DNA from: Candidatus Tectimicrobiota bacterium
GTDB taxonomy: Bacteria; UBA8248; JACPRG01
DNA length: 14,363 nucleotides
Reading direction: 5' to 3'
Assembly (NCBI GenBank): GCA_016190025.1
Contig: JACPRG010000041.1
Location: 1-14,363 of the forward strand
Of the stretch, positions 1-7,787 are shown piece after piece. The notes beneath the pieces were generated by a model, which made no database searches, was not told where the DNA came from, and saw nothing but the letters and a program-made list of their open reading frames with translations. How positions within the stretch are numbered: position 1 is the first letter of the stretch; the number at the start of each line of letters is the position of its first letter. A program made the position numbers and the translations under genes.

Positions 1-1
1 G

Positions 2-1321
2 GACCGCCTGGCGATTCCGGGTCTGATCAACGCGCACACACATTCCGCCGAGAACTACCTGAAGGGGATCAACGACCGCCAGCCCCTGGAGATGTGGCTC
101 CCGTTCATCTTCGGGACGGCGGGGACGTACTCACCTCGGGATGTCTATCTTTGCTGCCTGATCGGCGCCGTCGAGATGCTCAAGACCGGCAGCACGAGCG
201 TCATCGACCACTGTTGGATGTCTCCCGCCGTCACGCCGGACCGGCTGGACGCCGCGATGGAGGCCTATCGCGACGCCGGGATCCGCGCGCACGTGGCGCC
301 CCTGGTCAGCGACACGGACTACGTGGACCGATACGGCGGGGAGCGAGGACACCCCATCGCGAAGACCTTCTTCGCCAAGCGCTTTGAAAGGCTGCCCCCC
401 TGGGAGGAAACCCTCAGTCACCTGAAGGATTTCTTCGCCAAGTGGGACCGGGCGGAAGGGGGGCGGCTGCGGTGCCTGACCGGGCCCGCGGGTATCCAGT
501 GGGCCAGCGAACGTCTGCTGGAGGATTGTTGGGAGCTGTCCCGGTCCTACGAATCCGGGGTTCACCTCCACGTCAACGAGACCTTCATCCAGGACCGGGC
601 CAACCGGCGGCGATTCGGCAAGAGCGGCGTCTTGTTTCTGAAGGAGGCGGGCCTGCTGGGCCCGGACGTGTCCATGCCCCACAGCGTCTGGCTGGACGAC
701 GGGGACCTCGACCACATCGCCGCCGCCGGCGCGATCCCCGTTCACAACCCCGCCGCCAACTGCAAGCTGGGGAGCGGGTGGATGCCGGTTCGGAAGATGC
801 TCGACCGGGGGATTCCCGTGGCCATCGGCACCGACGGGGCGGCCAGCAACGACCACCAGGTCCTCTTTGAGGCCCTCCGGATGGCGGCCTATCTCCACAA
901 TCCCGGCGAGCCCGATCATCGAAAACACGTCAACGCCGCCGAGGCGATCGCCATGGCGACCTCGGGCGGCGCCGCGGCCATGCTCCTGCCGAACGAGCTG
1001 GGGACGCTGAGGCCCGGCGCTCTCGCCGACTTGCTCCTCCTCGACCGGAAGTCGCTCCCGTGGGTTCCCACGAACGACCCGATCCGAAACCTTGTGTACT
1101 GTGAGGGAGGCCAGTCGGTCCGGACGACGATCGTGGCGGGCCGGGTCGTGATCGAGGACTCCAAGGTGCTGACCGTGTGCGAGGAAGACGTGGTCCGAGA
1201 GGTCCTGGAGGCTGTGGCGGCGCGGGGCGAGCCCGGGTGGCCCGGATACGCGGAACGGGACCGGACGGTCGCCCTCTATGAACGCCTTTGCGACGACCTA
1301 GCGGCCGAGAGGCCGGGCTGA
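2..1321 (+). CDS. ATZ/TRZ-type amidohydrolase (5'-truncated by window edge)
   Basis: This is a metal-dependent hydrolase of the amidohydrolase superfamily, in the group that holds guanine, 8-oxoguanine, cytosine and s-triazine deaminases. The open frame runs off the left edge, so the true start and roughly the first 50 residues are missing. The first visible codons give PGLINAHTHS, the strand-1 HxH metal motif at nt 35-43. Further metal or catalytic residues are HLHVNE (His at 569, Glu three residues on), PHS (His at 680) and GTDGAASND (Asp at 833). The C-terminus returns to the usual beta-sandwich (LGTLRPGALADLLLLD, VAGRVVIED). The expected product is an amine or chloride released from a heterocycle, but the substrate cannot be read from sequence. 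It shares HSVWLDDG and DGxASND blocks with the second amidohydrolase at 8715-10079, so the two are paralogues. It lies 199 bp upstream of the molybdenum hydroxylase on the same strand. Family sure; substrate unknown. Confidence 0.9.
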   Translation, partial: DRLAIPGLINAHTHSAENYLKGINDRQPLEMWLPFIFGTAGTYSPRDVYLCCLIGAVEMLKTGSTSVIDHCWMSPAVTPDRLDAAMEAYRDAGIRAHVAPLVSDTDYVDRYGGERGHPIAKTFFAKRFERLPPWEETLSHLKDFFAKWDRAEGGRLRCLTGPAGIQWASERLLEDCWELSRSYESGVHLHVNETFIQDRANRRRFGKSGVLFLKEAGLLGPDVSMPHSVWLDDGDLDHIAAAGAIPVHNPAANCKLGSGWMPVRKMLDRGIPVAIGTDGAASNDHQVLFEALRMAAYLHNPGEPDHRKHVNAAEAIAMATSGGAAAMLLPNELGTLRPGALADLLLLDRKSLPWVPTNDPIRNLVYCEGGQSVRTTIVAGRVVIEDSKVLTVCEEDVVREVLEAVAARGEPGWPGYAERDRTVALYERLCDDLAAERPG

Positions 1322-1507
1322 GATTTCGCCGACGCCAGGAAAAAGAGCGCGAGACGGGCTGCGTCTTCGCTCGTCGGAGGCTTCAACAGGCGCCTGCGCA
1401 CCTCGCCAGCGGGCGCACACGGGAAGGTGAAGAGGCGAGGGCGAGGAAGGTCGTTGCGTTGAAGGCGTGCGTGGACGTCGGCCGCAGGCGAGCCCTTCCA
1501 GGCGTCG

Positions 1508-1513
1508 AAGGAG
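1508..1513 (+). promoter_or_regulatory. Shine-Dalgarno deciding the molybdenum hydroxylase start
   Basis: AAGGAG lies 7 nt before the ATG at 1521. An in-frame ATG at 1467 would add 18 residues rich in Arg and Pro, has no comparable site upstream, and precedes the point where family similarity begins. I therefore take 1521 as the start. Confidence 0.7.
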
Positions 1514-1520
1514 AAAACCC

Positions 1521-3887
1521 ATGGCCGGTGGCGCAGGCGCAAAAGAACTGAGGTGGGTCGGAAAGAGCGTGACCCGCGAGGACGGCGTGGACAAAGCGAC
1601 CGGCCTCGGGGTTTTCGCATCGGACGTATACCTTCCGAACATGCTCCACGGAAAGTACCACCGCAGCCAGCTGCCCCACGCCAAGATCCTCCACATCGAC
1701 ACGTCAAGGGCCCTGAAGGTTCCCGGGGTGAAGGCCGTCCTGACGGCGGAGGACTGCCCGAAGGATGAGAACGGGAGTCTCTATGGCTTCGGGGCCTTCA
1801 TGTTCGACTACACCATTCTCGCCCACAAGAAAGTCCGGTTCGTCTCGGAGCCCATTGCCGTCGTCGCGGCGACCGACGAAGACGCGGCCGAAGAGGCGGC
1901 CGGGCTCATCGAAGTCGATTACGAAGAGCTTCCGGCGGTCTTCGATCCCCTGGAGGCCATGGAGCCGGGGGCGCCCATCATCCACGAGGACCTGGGACGC
2001 TACCGGCTGGTTCCGGGCTTCAACCCCATTCGCTATGGAAACGTGGCCACCCGGGTGAAGTTCGCCATGGGGGACGTGGAGAAGGGGCTGCAGGAAGCCC
2101 CTCACGTCTTTGAAAACGAGTACCGCACCGTCACGAACCATCAGTCCTACATGGAGCCGCACGCCGCGGTGGCCCAGGCGCACCGGGGAGGGAGGGTGAC
2201 GGTTTGGACCAGCACGCAAACGGTGTCCGAGGTGCGGCGAGAGCTGGCGGACGCCCTCCGAATCCCCGCCAGCCAGATCCGGGTCATCGCGCCGTACGTG
2301 GGGGGAGGGTTCGGCGGCAAGCTCGACATGCGCGTTGAGCCCCACGCTGTCCTCCTCGCGCGCAAGACGGGACGTCCGGTGAGAATCGTCCTGACCCGGG
2401 AGGAGGAGCTGTCCTCGGGCCATCCCCGACACCCCTTCCTCCTGAGATACAAAACGGGCGTGATGAAGGACGGCCGAATCCACGCGAGAGACATTCGGGT
2501 CATCGCCGACTCCGGCGCCTACGCCCACCAGGGGGTGGGCGTCCTGGGCGCCTCCAGCATTCACGCGCGGGGCCCTTACCACATCCCGCACGTGCGCGTC
2601 GACGCAAGCCTCGTCTACACGAACAAGCTCCCCTTCGGGGGATACCGCGGGTACGGCGGCCCTCAAGTGAGCTTCGCGGGCGAGTCCCAACTGGAGGAGA
2701 TCGCCCGGGCGCTGGGCCTGGATCCCATCGAGATCCGGATGAAGAACGCCGTCTCGGAAGGCCATCTCTACGTGACGGGCCAGCCCGTCTCCCACACGGC
2801 AATCCGAGAGACCCTGCGGCGAGCGGCGGAGAGCGCGGGCTGGGACTGGAAGAGGCGCAAAAAACCCCGCCGCGAGCCCGGCGACCCGAAGAAAAGGTAC
2901 GGCGTCGGCGTGGCCTGCATGCAGCACGTCAGCGCGATCTTCTCCTCCGGGGCCCTCATCAAGATGGAAGAGGATGGAGGGATCACCGTCCTGGCGGGGG
3001 GGACGGAGATCGGCGGCGGCCAAAGGACCGTCCTCTCCCAAATCGCCGCGGAGGGGCTCGGCGTCCCCTATGAAAAGGTCTCGATTGTCACCTCCGACAC
3101 CCTGACGACCCCCTATGACTGGTCGACGGACGCCAGCCGGACCACCTACAACATCGGAAACGCCATCCTGCGCGCCTGCGGCGAGGTCAAGGAGCAATTC
3201 CTGAAAATCGCCGGCTCCCTGCTGGAGGCGGACCCGAAGGACCTGGTCATGGACAACGGCGAAGTCCACGTCCAGAGCGCGCCGGACCGCCGGGCCTCCT
3301 ACCACGACGTGGTGATGTACGGCCTCTACGTGGACGGCGGCGTGATCCTGGGCAAGGGGTCCTTCTTCGATCCGCCGAAGTTCGACCCCCCGGAGGACGT
3401 GCGGCTCGAAGGGATCAAGTTCCCGCCGTTCCCCGCCTACATCTTCGGCGCTCAAATCGCCGAGGTCGAAGTGGACACGGAGACCGGCCGCGTGCAGGTC
3501 AAGGCCCTCCACTCGGCCCATGACGTCGGACGGGCCATCAACCCCGCGGGCTGCGAAGGGCAGATTGAAGGCGCGGTGTCGATCGGCGTCGGCTGGCTCC
3601 TCTCGGAAGAGATGGCCTTTGAGAACGGCGTGGTGACCAATCCCACGTGGCTCGATTACAAGCTTCCCACAACGCTCGACATCCCGAAGATATACCCTCT
3701 CCTGGTGGAAGAAGCCGATCCGACGGGGCCGTTCGGCGCCAAGGGGATCGGTGAGCCGGCCCTTATACCGACCGCCGCCGCCGTGGCCAATGCGATTGAT
3801 GACGCCGTCGGCGTTCGAATGTCCGACATGCCGTTCACGGCTGATCGGGTGTACGCCGCGCTTCGGAGAAAAGGGGAGAGCGCGTAG
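1521..3887 (+). CDS. Xanthine dehydrogenase-family molybdopterin-binding subunit
   Basis: This is the large molybdenum-cofactor subunit of a molybdenum hydroxylase, 788 aa, the usual size for the separate Mo subunit of three-subunit enzymes. Such enzymes hydroxylate N-heterocycles or aldehydes with water and pass electrons to 2Fe-2S and FAD subunits. Visible features: an a/b-hammerhead N-terminal part (about 20-140), the Mo-proximal Gln in STQTV (Gln233), GGGFGGK (261-267), YRGYGGPQ with the active-site Arg (Arg376), GGTEIGGGQ (493-501), and the catalytic Glu in GIGEPALIP (Glu745). No FAD or Fe-S subunit gene is in the window; they may sit upstream or elsewhere. The residue after GGGFGGK is Leu268, where bovine XDH has the purine-contacting Glu802, so activity on xanthine is not assured. 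Neighbours (purine-type importer, 8-oxoguanine deaminase-like enzyme) favour a purine or related ring. No signal peptide, so cytoplasmic. Family certain; substrate inferred. Confidence 0.93.
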   Translation: MAGGAGAKELRWVGKSVTREDGVDKATGLGVFASDVYLPNMLHGKYHRSQLPHAKILHIDTSRALKVPGVKAVLTAEDCPKDENGSLYGFGAFMFDYTILAHKKVRFVSEPIAVVAATDEDAAEEAAGLIEVDYEELPAVFDPLEAMEPGAPIIHEDLGRYRLVPGFNPIRYGNVATRVKFAMGDVEKGLQEAPHVFENEYRTVTNHQSYMEPHAAVAQAHRGGRVTVWTSTQTVSEVRRELADALRIPASQIRVIAPYVGGGFGGKLDMRVEPHAVLLARKTGRPVRIVLTREEELSSGHPRHPFLLRYKTGVMKDGRIHARDIRVIADSGAYAHQGVGVLGASSIHARGPYHIPHVRVDASLVYTNKLPFGGYRGYGGPQVSFAGESQLEEIARALGLDPIEIRMKNAVSEGHLYVTGQPVSHTAIRETLRRAAESAGWDWKRRKKPRREPGDPKKRYGVGVACMQHVSAIFSSGALIKMEEDGGITVLAGGTEIGGGQRTVLSQIAAEGLGVPYEKVSIVTSDTLTTPYDWSTDASRTTYNIGNAILRACGEVKEQFLKIAGSLLEADPKDLVMDNGEVHVQSAPDRRASYHDVVMYGLYVDGGVILGKGSFFDPPKFDPPEDVRLEGIKFPPFPAYIFGAQIAEVEVDTETGRVQVKALHSAHDVGRAINPAGCEGQIEGAVSIGVGWLLSEEMAFENGVVTNPTWLDYKLPTTLDIPKIYPLLVEEADPTGPFGAKGIGEPALIPTAAAVANAIDDAVGVRMSDMPFTADRVYAALRRKGESA

Positions 3888-3924
3888 CGGGGGGAGAGAG
3901 CGGGCCGAGACGCGCGGAGCCCGG

Positions 3925-3957
3925 CGGCTGTATCCTGGCTGTCTCCCGGCTGTATCC
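3925..3957 (+). repeat. Three tandem 11-bp repeats upstream of the binding-protein gene
   Basis: Three back-to-back copies follow YGGCTGTMTCC: CGGCTGTATCC (3925-3935), TGGCTGTCTCC (3936-3946) and CGGCTGTATCC (3947-3957). Copies 1 and 3 are identical, and copy 2 differs at two positions. A fourth unit begins (TGG) and then diverges. The array lies 37 bp after the hydroxylase stop and about 130 bp before the binding-protein start. An 11-bp period is close to one helical turn, which would suit a repeated regulator site on one face of the DNA, but simple slippage would look the same. No clear -35/-10 pair is visible around it. Confidence 0.6.
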
Positions 3958-4042
3958 TGGAGGCCCTGATCGGGGTCCCGAGAATGGGCCGCCGGAATGA
4001 TCGAGGGTCTGCAGTGGTTCTCTGGAACGGGAGTTGTACCGC

Positions 4043-4070
4043 GCCATTCCCGTCTTCACCCCGGAATGGC
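4043..4070 (+). other. Perfect 8-bp hairpin just before the binding-protein ribosome site
   Basis: GCCATTCC (4043-4050) and GGAATGGC (4063-4070) are exact reverse complements around a 12-nt loop. The structure ends 7 nt before the GGAGGG ribosome site. No T-run follows, so it is not a canonical terminator. It may mark the 5' leader of the binding-protein transcript, or be an operator with inverted half-sites. Function is inference. Confidence 0.5.
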
Positions 4071-4077
4071 CCCAATT

Positions 4078-4083
4078 GGAGGG
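4078..4083 (+). promoter_or_regulatory. Shine-Dalgarno deciding the binding-protein start
   Basis: GGAGGG lies 6 nt before the ATG at 4090. That ATG opens a textbook signal peptide (MKRF then a hydrophobic stretch). The longer in-frame start at 3997 would bury the signal peptide behind 31 extra residues, so it is rejected. Confidence 0.75.
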
Positions 4084-4089
4084 AGAAAG

Positions 4090-5085
4090 ATGAAACGGTT
4101 TCTCGTCGGGTTGTCGGCCGCCGCTTTCCTGATGGCGACGGTCCTGGGGGGAGTGAACGCATGGGCGCAACGGAGGGTCGCCCTGGTCCTGCCGGGGACC
4201 ATCAATGACGAGGGCTTCAACCAGAGCGGCTACGAGGCGTTGATGCGGCTCCAAAAGACCACGGGCGCGAAGGTCGCCTTTTCGGAAAACACGCCCCCTC
4301 CCAAATTCGTCTCCACGTTGAGCAACTACGCCGCCCAGGGGTACGACGTGGTCATCGGGCAGGGTTTTGAGTTCGGCGACCCCATCATGCAGGTCGCGCC
4401 CAGGTATCCCAAGACCAAGTTCATCAACATCGTGGGGATCGTGAACCAAGACGGCAAGCAGAAAAACGTCCAGGTGCTCCAGATCGCCAGTCACCAGAGC
4501 GCCTACGTGGCCGGGGCCCTGGCCGGTCTGATGACGAAGACGAACCGCATCGGGATCATCGGAGGGTTCCCGTTCCCGTCCATCGTCTCGCAGCTGGAGG
4601 CGTTCCGGCTCGGCGCCAAGGCGGTCAACCCCAACGTGAAAGCCAACATCGTCTACATCAGCACCTTCGAGGACCTGAGCAAGGCGAAAGAAGCCGCCCT
4701 GGCCCAGATCAGCGCGGGAGCCGACCTCCTCTACCACGTCGCCGACCACGCCGGGCTGGCCGTCGTCCGGGCGGCCCAGGAGAAGGGGGTCATGGCCATC
4801 GGCAACGGGCTCGATCAACACGCCGTCGCTCCCAAAGCGGTCATCGTGACCCATCTCGTCGATTACGGCGGAACCTTCGTGCGGCCCATCGCGGAGTATT
4901 TCAAGACCGGGACGTTCAAGCCGGGGATGAACGTGTACGCCCTGGAGCCCAGGGGGGTTCACGGCCTCTCTGAATTCCGCGGCAACATCCCCCAAGCCGT
5001 GAAAGACAAGGTCCTGCAAATCCAAAAGGACGTCATGAGCGGAAAGATCCAGGTTCCGTTCATTCCGAAACCCCAGCCGAACTGA
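4090..5085 (+). CDS. BMP/PnrA-family ABC transporter substrate-binding protein
   Basis: This is a periplasmic ligand-binding protein of the basic membrane protein (BMP) family, 331 aa, which captures nucleosides or purine bases for the adjacent ATPase and two permeases. Residues 1-26 form a Sec signal peptide with probable cleavage after NAWA. There is no lipobox Cys, so it should be soluble in the periplasm; PnrA-type homologues in spirochaetes and Gram-positives are usually lipoproteins. The mature N-terminus has the family ligand motif as GTINDEGFNQSGYEAL (36-51). The hinge and second lobe show HQSAYVAGALAG and GIIGGFPFPSIV, and the GxDxDQ-like segment appears as GNGLDQ, keeping the final Asp-Gln. 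It is flanked upstream by an 11-bp repeat array and a hairpin, and downstream by a long palindrome, so its mRNA level may be set separately from the rest of the operon. Family strong; ligand (purine or nucleoside) inferred from family and neighbours. Confidence 0.92.
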   Translation: MKRFLVGLSAAAFLMATVLGGVNAWAQRRVALVLPGTINDEGFNQSGYEALMRLQKTTGAKVAFSENTPPPKFVSTLSNYAAQGYDVVIGQGFEFGDPIMQVAPRYPKTKFINIVGIVNQDGKQKNVQVLQIASHQSAYVAGALAGLMTKTNRIGIIGGFPFPSIVSQLEAFRLGAKAVNPNVKANIVYISTFEDLSKAKEAALAQISAGADLLYHVADHAGLAVVRAAQEKGVMAIGNGLDQHAVAPKAVIVTHLVDYGGTFVRPIAEYFKTGTFKPGMNVYALEPRGVHGLSEFRGNIPQAVKDKVLQIQKDVMSGKIQVPFIPKPQPN

Positions 5086-5108
5086 TGAACTAACGCGGCG
5101 GACCCCAA

Positions 5109-5149
5109 GCCTTTCGGGGAGAGCCGGGCGCCCGGCTCTCCCCGAAGGC
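5109..5149 (+). other. Long intercistronic hairpin (perfect 34-bp palindrome) between binding-protein and ATPase genes
   Basis: Positions 5113-5129 and 5130-5146 are exact reverse complements, 17 bp per arm, centred on GGGC/GCCC. With one bulged T (5112) the stem gains three more pairs out to 5109 and 5149. In RNA this gives a very stable GC-rich hairpin of roughly 18 pairs with a GCGC-type tip. No T-run follows (GGCCCTCCGCGGG), so it is not a standard Rho-independent terminator. Its place, 23 nt after the binding-protein stop and 23 nt before the ATPase start, matches the RNA-stabilising or partial-termination hairpins that keep binding protein in excess over membrane components in other importer operons. 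Confidence 0.8.
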
Positions 5150-5172
5150 CCTCCGCGGGAGAGCGGCGGACC

Positions 5173-6696
5173 ATGCCCGAACCCCTTCTGCGCATGGAGG
5201 AGATCACCAAGGTCTTCCCGGGCGTCATCGCCAACGACCGGGTGTCGTTCGACGTGGCCCCGGGCGAGGTCCACGCGCTTTTGGGGGAGAACGGCGCGGG
5301 CAAGACGACCCTGATGAACATCCTGACGGGGCTGTACCAGCCCGACGGGGGCCGGATCCATTGGCACGGCCGCGAGGTCCAGATCCCGTCTCCCAAGGCG
5401 GCGATCAAGCTGGGCATCGGGATGGTCCACCAGCACTTCATGCTGGTCCCCACGTTTTCCGTCGTTCAGAACATCGCCATGGGGCTTCGCGAGACCCGGA
5501 GTCCGGTGCTCCATCTCGACCGCCTGGCGGAGGAGATCCGCCGTCTCGCAACGCGGTTCCGGACGGACCTGGACCCCTGGGCCGTCACGGAGACCTTGCC
5601 CCTGGGAACCCGGCAAAAGGTCGAGATCCTGAAGGCCCTTCACCGGAAGGCCCGGCTGCTCATCCTCGATGAGCCGAGCGCCGTCCTCACCCCCCAGGAA
5701 TTCGCCGAACTGGCCGGGATTCTCCGGGCGCTGGTGGAAGAGGGGGTCTCCCTCATCTTCATCTCCCACAAGCTGGAGGAGGTGATGCGGGTGACCGACC
5801 GGGTGACGGTGCTTCGCCAGGGACGGGTCGTCGACACCGTCCCCACCTCGGAGACCTCGCCGCCGGAGTTGGCGCGGATGATGGTCGGCCGTCCGGTCGT
5901 CTTCGACTTCGCCAAGGCCGATATCCAGCCCGGCCCGCCCATCCTGGAGATCGGAGACGTCTGCGTGGAGGACTCTCACGGCCTGCCCCTCCTCAAGGAC
6001 TTGAGCCTGACGGTCCGACGGGGGGAGATCCTCGGCATCGCGGGCGTCGACGGCAACGGGCAGCGCGAGCTGGCCGAGGTGGTCTTCGGCCTGAGGAAGC
6101 CCACTTCCGGGACCGTGCGCATCGACGGGGAAAACATCACGGGATGGACGCCCCGAGACCTCACCGCCCGCCGCGTGGGCCGCATCCCCGAGGACCGTCA
6201 CGGGATGGGGCTCACGCCCAGCCTGACCGTCAGGGAAAACCTCCTCCTGGAACGCTTCCAGGAGCCGCCCTTCTGCCGCAGGGGTTTTCTCAACCGCCCG
6301 GCGATTGAGGAGGAAAGCCGAAGGCTCATCCGGGACCACGACATCCGACCGCCCTCCCAGGGCCTCACCGCCGGCAGCCTCTCCGGGGGGAACCAGCAAA
6401 AGGTCATCATCGCGCGCGTGATGCTGAAGCCCCCGGAACTGCTGATCGCCGTGAACCCGACCCGGGGCCTCGACGTGGGGGCCACCGAGTTCGTCTACAA
6501 GACGCTCCTGAAGCAGCGGGAGAGGGGCTCGGCGATCTTGTTCATCTCCAGCGAGCTGTCCGAGATCATGAGCCTGAGCGACCGGATCGCGGTTCTCTAC
6601 GAGGGGCGCGTTCAGGGCGAGGTCGCCGGCGCGGAGGCGGACGAGCTGGTCCTGGGGTTGTGGATGGCGGGCGCATCGGGAGGGGACGGACCGTGA
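5173..6696 (+). CDS. Nucleoside/base ABC importer ATPase with two fused nucleotide-binding domains (NupO/YufO type)
   Basis: This is the ATP-hydrolysing subunit of the BMP-dependent importer, 507 aa, with tandem nucleotide-binding domains as in ribose- and nucleoside-class systems. Domain 1 has Walker A GENGAGKTT (38-46), Q-loop Gln87, a signature-like LPLGTRQKVEI (142-151), Walker B LLILDEPS (162-169) and switch His199. Domain 2 has a degenerate Walker A (GVDGNGQREL, 291-300), a canonical LSGGNQQK (403-410), Walker B LLIAVNPTRGLD with Asn428 in place of Glu, and Ser460 in place of the switch His. This asymmetry is normal for the class: site one hydrolyses, site two is structural. It starts 87 bp after the binding-protein stop and ends with a 4-bp overlap (GTGA) with the first permease, so translation is probably coupled. 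An ATG at 5194 is an alternative start, but MPEPLLRMEEITK begins where the family does. Confidence 0.93.
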   Translation: MPEPLLRMEEITKVFPGVIANDRVSFDVAPGEVHALLGENGAGKTTLMNILTGLYQPDGGRIHWHGREVQIPSPKAAIKLGIGMVHQHFMLVPTFSVVQNIAMGLRETRSPVLHLDRLAEEIRRLATRFRTDLDPWAVTETLPLGTRQKVEILKALHRKARLLILDEPSAVLTPQEFAELAGILRALVEEGVSLIFISHKLEEVMRVTDRVTVLRQGRVVDTVPTSETSPPELARMMVGRPVVFDFAKADIQPGPPILEIGDVCVEDSHGLPLLKDLSLTVRRGEILGIAGVDGNGQRELAEVVFGLRKPTSGTVRIDGENITGWTPRDLTARRVGRIPEDRHGMGLTPSLTVRENLLLERFQEPPFCRRGFLNRPAIEEESRRLIRDHDIRPPSQGLTAGSLSGGNQQKVIIARVMLKPPELLIAVNPTRGLDVGATEFVYKTLLKQRERGSAILFISSELSEIMSLSDRIAVLYEGRVQGEVAGAEADELVLGLWMAGASGGDGP

Positions 6697-7787
6697 GCGC
6701 GGCCGCCGAAATCCAACCCTCGAGGGGCCTGCGCCTCCACGCGGCGTTTCAGATCCTCTCCCCCCTGCTTGCGGTCGTCTTCGCCCTCCTGATGGGCGGG
6801 GCCATCATCGGGGCCATCGGCATCAACCCCCTCGGCGCCTACGCGGCCCTCTGGAACGGGGCCTTCGGAACCCCCGCGGGCTTCGGGCTGGCCATCACGC
6901 GAACCATTCCCCTGTTGTTCGTGGGGTTGAGCGTCTCCCTGGCCTTTCGGTGCGGCCTTTTCAACATCGGCGGCGAGGGCCAGCTCTACATGGGGGCCCT
7001 GGCTTCGACGGCCCTCGCCATCTACCTGCCCGAGATGCCGTGGGTCCTTCATTTCCCCATCGTCCTCGCCGGGAGCTTCCTGATGGGGGGAGGCTGGGGG
7101 GCCGTGGCCGGCTGGGTCCGCGGGCGGTTCGGCCTCAACGAGATCATCACCACCATCATGCTGAACTACATCGCCTTCTGGACCGTGAGCTACCTGGTTC
7201 ACGGACCCATGCTGGATCGGGCGAGCTACTACCCCTGGTCCGCCCAGGTCCCCGGGTCGACCCGGTTTCCCATCCTCCATGAGCCGACCGGCATCCACAT
7301 CGGCATCGTCCTGGCGCTGGCGGCGGCCCTTGGGGTTTACATCTTCCTGTGGCACACCCGCGGGGGGTTCGAGATCCGGGCGACGGGGGCGGGGGTCTCG
7401 ACCGCTCGCTTCGTCGGGATCAACGTCCCGCGGAGCACCGTCCTCGCCATGTTCCTGGCCGGCGGGCTCTCCGGACTGGCGGGCACGGCGGAGATCCACG
7501 GCGTCCAGTTTCGCCTCAGCGACTTCTTCTCGCCCGGCTACGGGTTCACGGGGATCGCCGTCGCCCTGGTGGGGCGGACCCAGCCCTTCGGCGTCGTTCT
7601 GGCCGCGCTGCTCTTCGGGCTCCTGGACTCGGGATCGGACAACCTGCAACAAACCATGGGGGTCCCCTCGGCGGTCATTCAGGTCGTCCAGGGGGTGGCC
7701 ATCGCCATGCTCATCGCGGCCTCCTCGCAGGGCCTGCTGAGAAGACTGCTGAAAAGACAGGAGCTCCGGTATGCTCGGCTCCATTGA
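6693..7787 (+). CDS. Nucleoside/base ABC importer permease 1 (NupP/YufP type)
   Basis: This is an inner-membrane permease of the branched-chain/ribose/BMP class, 364 aa, with many hydrophobic segments, the first at about 22-44. Characteristic motifs are FNIGGEGQLYMGA (90-102) and LNEIITTIMLNYIA (148-161); the latter is the hallmark cytoplasmic loop and membrane re-entry of this family. I chose the GTG at 6693 because it overlaps the ATPase stop as GTGA and has GGGAGGGG 7 nt upstream (6678-6685). An ATG at 6660 in the same frame would overlap the ATPase by 37 bp and lacks such a site. The last 17 bp overlap the start of permease 2. It should pair with permease 2 as the transmembrane heterodimer for the upstream ATPase. 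Confidence 0.92.
   Translation: MSAAAEIQPSRGLRLHAAFQILSPLLAVVFALLMGGAIIGAIGINPLGAYAALWNGAFGTPAGFGLAITRTIPLLFVGLSVSLAFRCGLFNIGGEGQLYMGALASTALAIYLPEMPWVLHFPIVLAGSFLMGGGWGAVAGWVRGRFGLNEIITTIMLNYIAFWTVSYLVHGPMLDRASYYPWSAQVPGSTRFPILHEPTGIHIGIVLALAAALGVYIFLWHTRGGFEIRATGAGVSTARFVGINVPRSTVLAMFLAGGLSGLAGTAEIHGVQFRLSDFFSPGYGFTGIAVALVGRTQPFGVVLAALLFGLLDSGSDNLQQTMGVPSAVIQVVQGVAIAMLIAASSQGLLRRLLKRQELRYARLH

Noticed and set aside
1322..1520. A 199-bp gap with a possible imperfect hairpin (1390-1397 with 1409-1416) and GGCGAG repeats near 1434-1445
   Set aside because: The stem needs a G-U pair, no T-run follows, and no promoter elements or small gene with a ribosome site are convincing. Such pairings are common by chance in GC-rich DNA.
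1704..3521. A 605-codon minus-strand open frame opposite the molybdenum hydroxylase
   Set aside because: Same antisense shadow pattern; low-complexity composition and no domain.
3835..6399. An 854-codon open frame on the minus strand opposite the binding-protein and ATPase genes
   Set aside because: Its protein is rich in Asp, Gly, Arg, His and Pro with no recognisable domain. It is the antisense shadow expected from high-GC third positions in the real plus-strand genes, which have clear family motifs.
6000..6696. Degenerate second nucleotide-binding domain of the importer ATPase (altered Walker A, Asn for Glu, Ser for His)
   Set aside because: This asymmetry is normal for the ribose/nucleoside double-domain ATPases, so it is described with the gene but not reported as novel.
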